Assembly: GCA_002731295.1 (NCBI GenBank)
Contig: PCBE01000073.1
Span: forward strand, 7,666 to 24,867
Length of the DNA stretch: 17,202 bases
Direction of reading: 5' to 3'
From: Acidiferrobacteraceae bacterium
GTDB taxonomy: Bacteria; Pseudomonadota; Gammaproteobacteria; Arenicellales; UBA868
Made by a program: the position numbers and the translations under genes. The notes under the pieces are model-generated. The model saw only the letters and a list, made by a program, of their open reading frames with translations, did not search any database and was not told the DNA's origin. Positions within the stretch are counted from its first letter, which is position 1. Every line of letters begins with the position of its first letter. Below, piece after piece: positions 15,315 to 17,202 of this stretch.

Positions 15315-16616
15315 ATGGATGATCATTTCTTAGCGGACGACTTTCTAGAGGAACCATGGTGGTGGCATGCTGCGCCTCGGCCTGCACAGTCCTCGGTGGA
15401 CAACTTTCCGGACCGCGCCGATGTTGTCGTAGTAGGCTCTGGGTTTACGGGCCTATCGGCCGCGCTGACCCTTGCCAGGGCGGGGCGCGATGTTGTGGTA
15501 TTGGAATCAAATTCCCCTGGTTATGGTGCGAGTTCGCGTAATGCGGGTTTTGTTGGGCGAACACTCAAACACAGTTTCGGTGCACTGATACAGGCCTATG
15601 GCCTTGACTACGCAATGCAGGTGTACCGGGAACTCGACACAGCGTTTAATCTGGTGTTCGAGCTCGTGGCACGGGAGAATATGCACTGTTATCTGACGCG
15701 CTGTGGTCGCTTTATGGGTGCCCTGAATGGCGCGCAGCGGATGTTGATGTCGGATGAACTGGAGTTGCGGCATAAGCATCTCGGTCACCCGTTTCAGATG
15801 ATCTTGGAATCTGAGCAAAGTGAAGAACTTGGTTCCAGTCGCTATGTTGGGGGTGCGCTGATACCGGATCTGGGCAGTATTCACCCAGGGCTCTACCATC
15901 TGGGGTTGCTGAACACTGCACGATCGGCCAGTGCACGAATCATTGGTCATACACCGGTGATTGCAGTTCGACCTGATGGGATCGGTTTTCAAGTTGATAC
16001 GCCACGGGGTGTTTTGACCGCTAGAGATGTGATTGTTGCCACCAATGGGTATACCAACCGCGGTGTACCCTGGTTGCGGCGCCGAGTCATTCCTTTTCAC
16101 GGTTATATGATTGCGACAGATATTTTGTCCGAAGACGTGATTACCCAGATTCTGCCCAATAACCGAACCTTTCATGATTACAACAACAACCTGGTGTACA
16201 TCCGCCAGGCGCCGGATCAACCTCGTCTGCTTATGGGTGCTTATACCGGTGGCCCAGTTGATCGATTATTCACGAAAGCCGAAAAACTAAAGAGCCGTCT
16301 GGATGTTATCTTCCCTGAATTGAGAGGGGTAAAAATCTCGCGAATCTGGAGCGGCCAATGTGCGGGGACATTCGATTTGTGGCCACACGTGGGTATGCAC
16401 AATGGGGTGCACTACGCGCTGGGGTACTGTTTTGCCGGACTGCCGATGGGTACTTACCTGGGTGACAAGGCAGCAAAACAAGTTCTTGGGTTACCAGAAG
16501 CTTCAACTGTATTTGCGGATCGTACGTTCCGTAGTCACCCTCTGTACACAGGAAATCCGTGGTTTGTCCCACTCGCGTTGCGTTGGTATGACCGACAGGA
16601 TGCAGCCTATTCATAA
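15315..16616 (+). CDS. FAD-dependent amine oxidoreductase (DAO family, PuuB/sarcosine-oxidase-like)
   Basis: A 433-residue flavoprotein. The dinucleotide-binding motif is ADVVVVGSGFTGLSAALTLARAG followed by VVVLES, then the flavin-contact loop GYGASSRNAGFVG found in gamma-glutamylputrescine oxidase and related enzymes. A second Rossmann strand, LTARDVIVATNGYT, and the closing VHYALGYCFAGLPMG segment complete the DAO fold. The family oxidises secondary or primary amines with oxygen, giving an aldehyde or keto product, ammonia or amine, and hydrogen peroxide. The N-terminal WWWHAAP motif is also seen in this branch. The ATG at 15315 is preferred over the GTG one codon upstream. If the upstream pathway yields sarcosine or another N-alkyl amino acid, this enzyme would take the last step, and the peroxide formed would be a substrate for the peroxiredoxin at 1558-2436. 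The substrate is not proven. Confidence 0.92.
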   Translation: MDDHFLADDFLEEPWWWHAAPRPAQSSVDNFPDRADVVVVGSGFTGLSAALTLARAGRDVVVLESNSPGYGASSRNAGFVGRTLKHSFGALIQAYGLDYAMQVYRELDTAFNLVFELVARENMHCYLTRCGRFMGALNGAQRMLMSDELELRHKHLGHPFQMILESEQSEELGSSRYVGGALIPDLGSIHPGLYHLGLLNTARSASARIIGHTPVIAVRPDGIGFQVDTPRGVLTARDVIVATNGYTNRGVPWLRRRVIPFHGYMIATDILSEDVITQILPNNRTFHDYNNNLVYIRQAPDQPRLLMGAYTGGPVDRLFTKAEKLKSRLDVIFPELRGVKISRIWSGQCAGTFDLWPHVGMHNGVHYALGYCFAGLPMGTYLGDKAAKQVLGLPEASTVFADRTFRSHPLYTGNPWFVPLALRWYDRQDAAYS

Positions 16617-16637
16617 CTGCTTTTGCGACCACGCTTA

Positions 16638-16673
16638 AGAGAAGACGTTCACATTACAAAGTAACGTTTCTCT
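16638..16673. repeat. inverted repeat/hairpin in the leader of the serine hydrolase gene
   Basis: AGAGAA (16638-16643) and ACGTT (16645-16649), separated by one G, pair with AACGT (16663-16667) and TTCTCT (16668-16673). This gives an 11-base-pair stem with a single bulged G and a 13-base loop. There is no run of T after it, so it is not a standard intrinsic terminator. It lies between the FAD oxidase stop and the serine hydrolase start and could be an RNA-processing or stabilising hairpin, or an operator. Confidence 0.5.
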
Positions 16674-16707
16674 AGAGGCTTCAGATAAAGAACAAGAGGT
16701 CTGAAAA

Positions 16708-17202
16708 ATGATGTCAGCCGCACTAGAAAATGAACTTAACCAGTTATGTGATGAACAGCCGTTCCACACGGGCTGGTCTGTCAAAAATCTGCGAACAGGT
16801 ACTGTGCTGGAACGTCATGGTAGTGTTGTGGTGCCATCGGCCAGTACCCGCAAGATTGCGATCATGATGGCAGCGCTAAAGGCGGTGAATGAGGGCGAGC
16901 TGTCGCTGTCCCAGCCAGTGACCATGGCATCTCGTTTCAAGAACAACGATTCCGGTTGTTTTCAGCATTTACAGAGTGATTTTGTGATCCAGCTTCAGGA
17001 CGCTCTGGTCATGATGATTATCGTGAGCGACAACACATGCACTGGGGCAGTAGCGGACCTGGTAGGTCTCGAAGCGATCAATGCGTTGTGCCAGTCTATC
17101 GGTATGGCAGATACGGTTCACCGGTATGGTATTCCACCTGCCGGTATGGCGGGCTATCTACCGGCCGAGAAGACTAATTCGACCACACCTGCTGACGTTG
17201 CA
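16708..17202 (+). CDS. class-A beta-lactamase-like serine hydrolase (partial at 3' edge)
   Basis: From the ATG at 16708 (AGAGGT seven bases upstream) an open frame runs off the right edge after 165 codons. It has the Ser-x-x-Lys motif STRK with Ser46 and Lys49 in PSASTRKIAIMMAALK, and the second beta-lactamase motif SDN at 107-109 in IIVSDNTCTGAVADLVG, with the family run GLEAINALCQSIGM after it. The third motif (KTG-like) would lie outside the window. No signal peptide precedes the domain; the N terminus is MMSAALENELNQLCDEQPF, so the enzyme should stay in the cytoplasm. This argues against antibiotic defence and for hydrolysis of an intracellular amide or ester, possibly a cyclic amide in the surrounding pathway. 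The partial length prevents a closer assignment. Confidence 0.87.
   Translation, partial: MMSAALENELNQLCDEQPFHTGWSVKNLRTGTVLERHGSVVVPSASTRKIAIMMAALKAVNEGELSLSQPVTMASRFKNNDSGCFQHLQSDFVIQLQDALVMMIIVSDNTCTGAVADLVGLEAINALCQSIGMADTVHRYGIPPAGMAGYLPAEKTNSTTPADVA

Noticed and set aside
15507..16220. A 237-codon minus-strand frame inside the FAD oxidase gene.
   Set aside because: It is antisense to conserved DAO-family sequence and shows no recognisable domain; long shadow frames are common at this base composition.
1..17202. CRISPR arrays, insertion sequences, integrases or long direct repeats.
   Set aside because: No regularly spaced repeats, transposase motifs or terminal inverted repeats were seen in either strand; the only sign of rearrangement is the helicase remnant.

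Overview
The window is densely coding bacterial DNA (roughly 50-55 % G+C by eye) with GTG and TTG starts, recognisable Shine-Dalgarno sites and short spacers. Gene content and style suggest a Pseudomonadota genome, possibly a marine gammaproteobacterium. There is no rRNA, tRNA or housekeeping marker to fix the taxon. I see no CRISPR array, insertion sequence or phage gene.

Layout. (1) 2-2436, plus strand: the end of a membrane protein, an isochorismatase-fold amidohydrolase of the N-carbamoylsarcosine amidase/maleamate amidase type, a small protein resembling the RAD52 core, and a two-domain peroxiredoxin. (2) 2450-3847, minus strand: an amidase-signature hydrolase, convergent with the peroxiredoxin. 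(3) 4081-12857, plus strand: an alpha/beta-hydrolase-fold protein without the usual nucleophilic serine, a class III CoA-transferase, an HMG-CoA-lyase-like aldolase, a second isochorismatase-fold amidohydrolase, hydantoinase A with an unusual 113-residue N-terminal extension, hydantoinase B, and a 2H phosphoesterase. (4) 12757-13287, minus strand: a fragment of an Lhr-type helicase cut off before its DEAH box. (5) 13423-17202, plus strand: a GlcG/HbpS-like protein, a cupin, a PhyH-family dioxygenase, a FAD amine oxidase, and the start of a cytoplasmic class-A beta-lactamase-like serine hydrolase that runs off the end.

How the genes may work together (inference). HyuA/HyuB enzymes open cyclic amides such as N-methylhydantoin or 5-oxoproline with ATP. 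The adjacent amidohydrolases could then release carbon dioxide and ammonia from the N-carbamoyl product, and the FAD oxidase could oxidise the resulting secondary amine. This matches the logic of creatinine/N-methylhydantoin breakdown (N-methylhydantoin, N-carbamoylsarcosine, sarcosine, glycine). The CoA-transferase and lyase could feed a carbon skeleton to central metabolism. The exact substrate cannot be read from the sequence. The locus looks like a catabolic island for a nitrogenous cyclic compound, with several odd accessory proteins: the RAD52-like protein, the tandem peroxiredoxin, the serine-less hydrolase and the extended HyuA.
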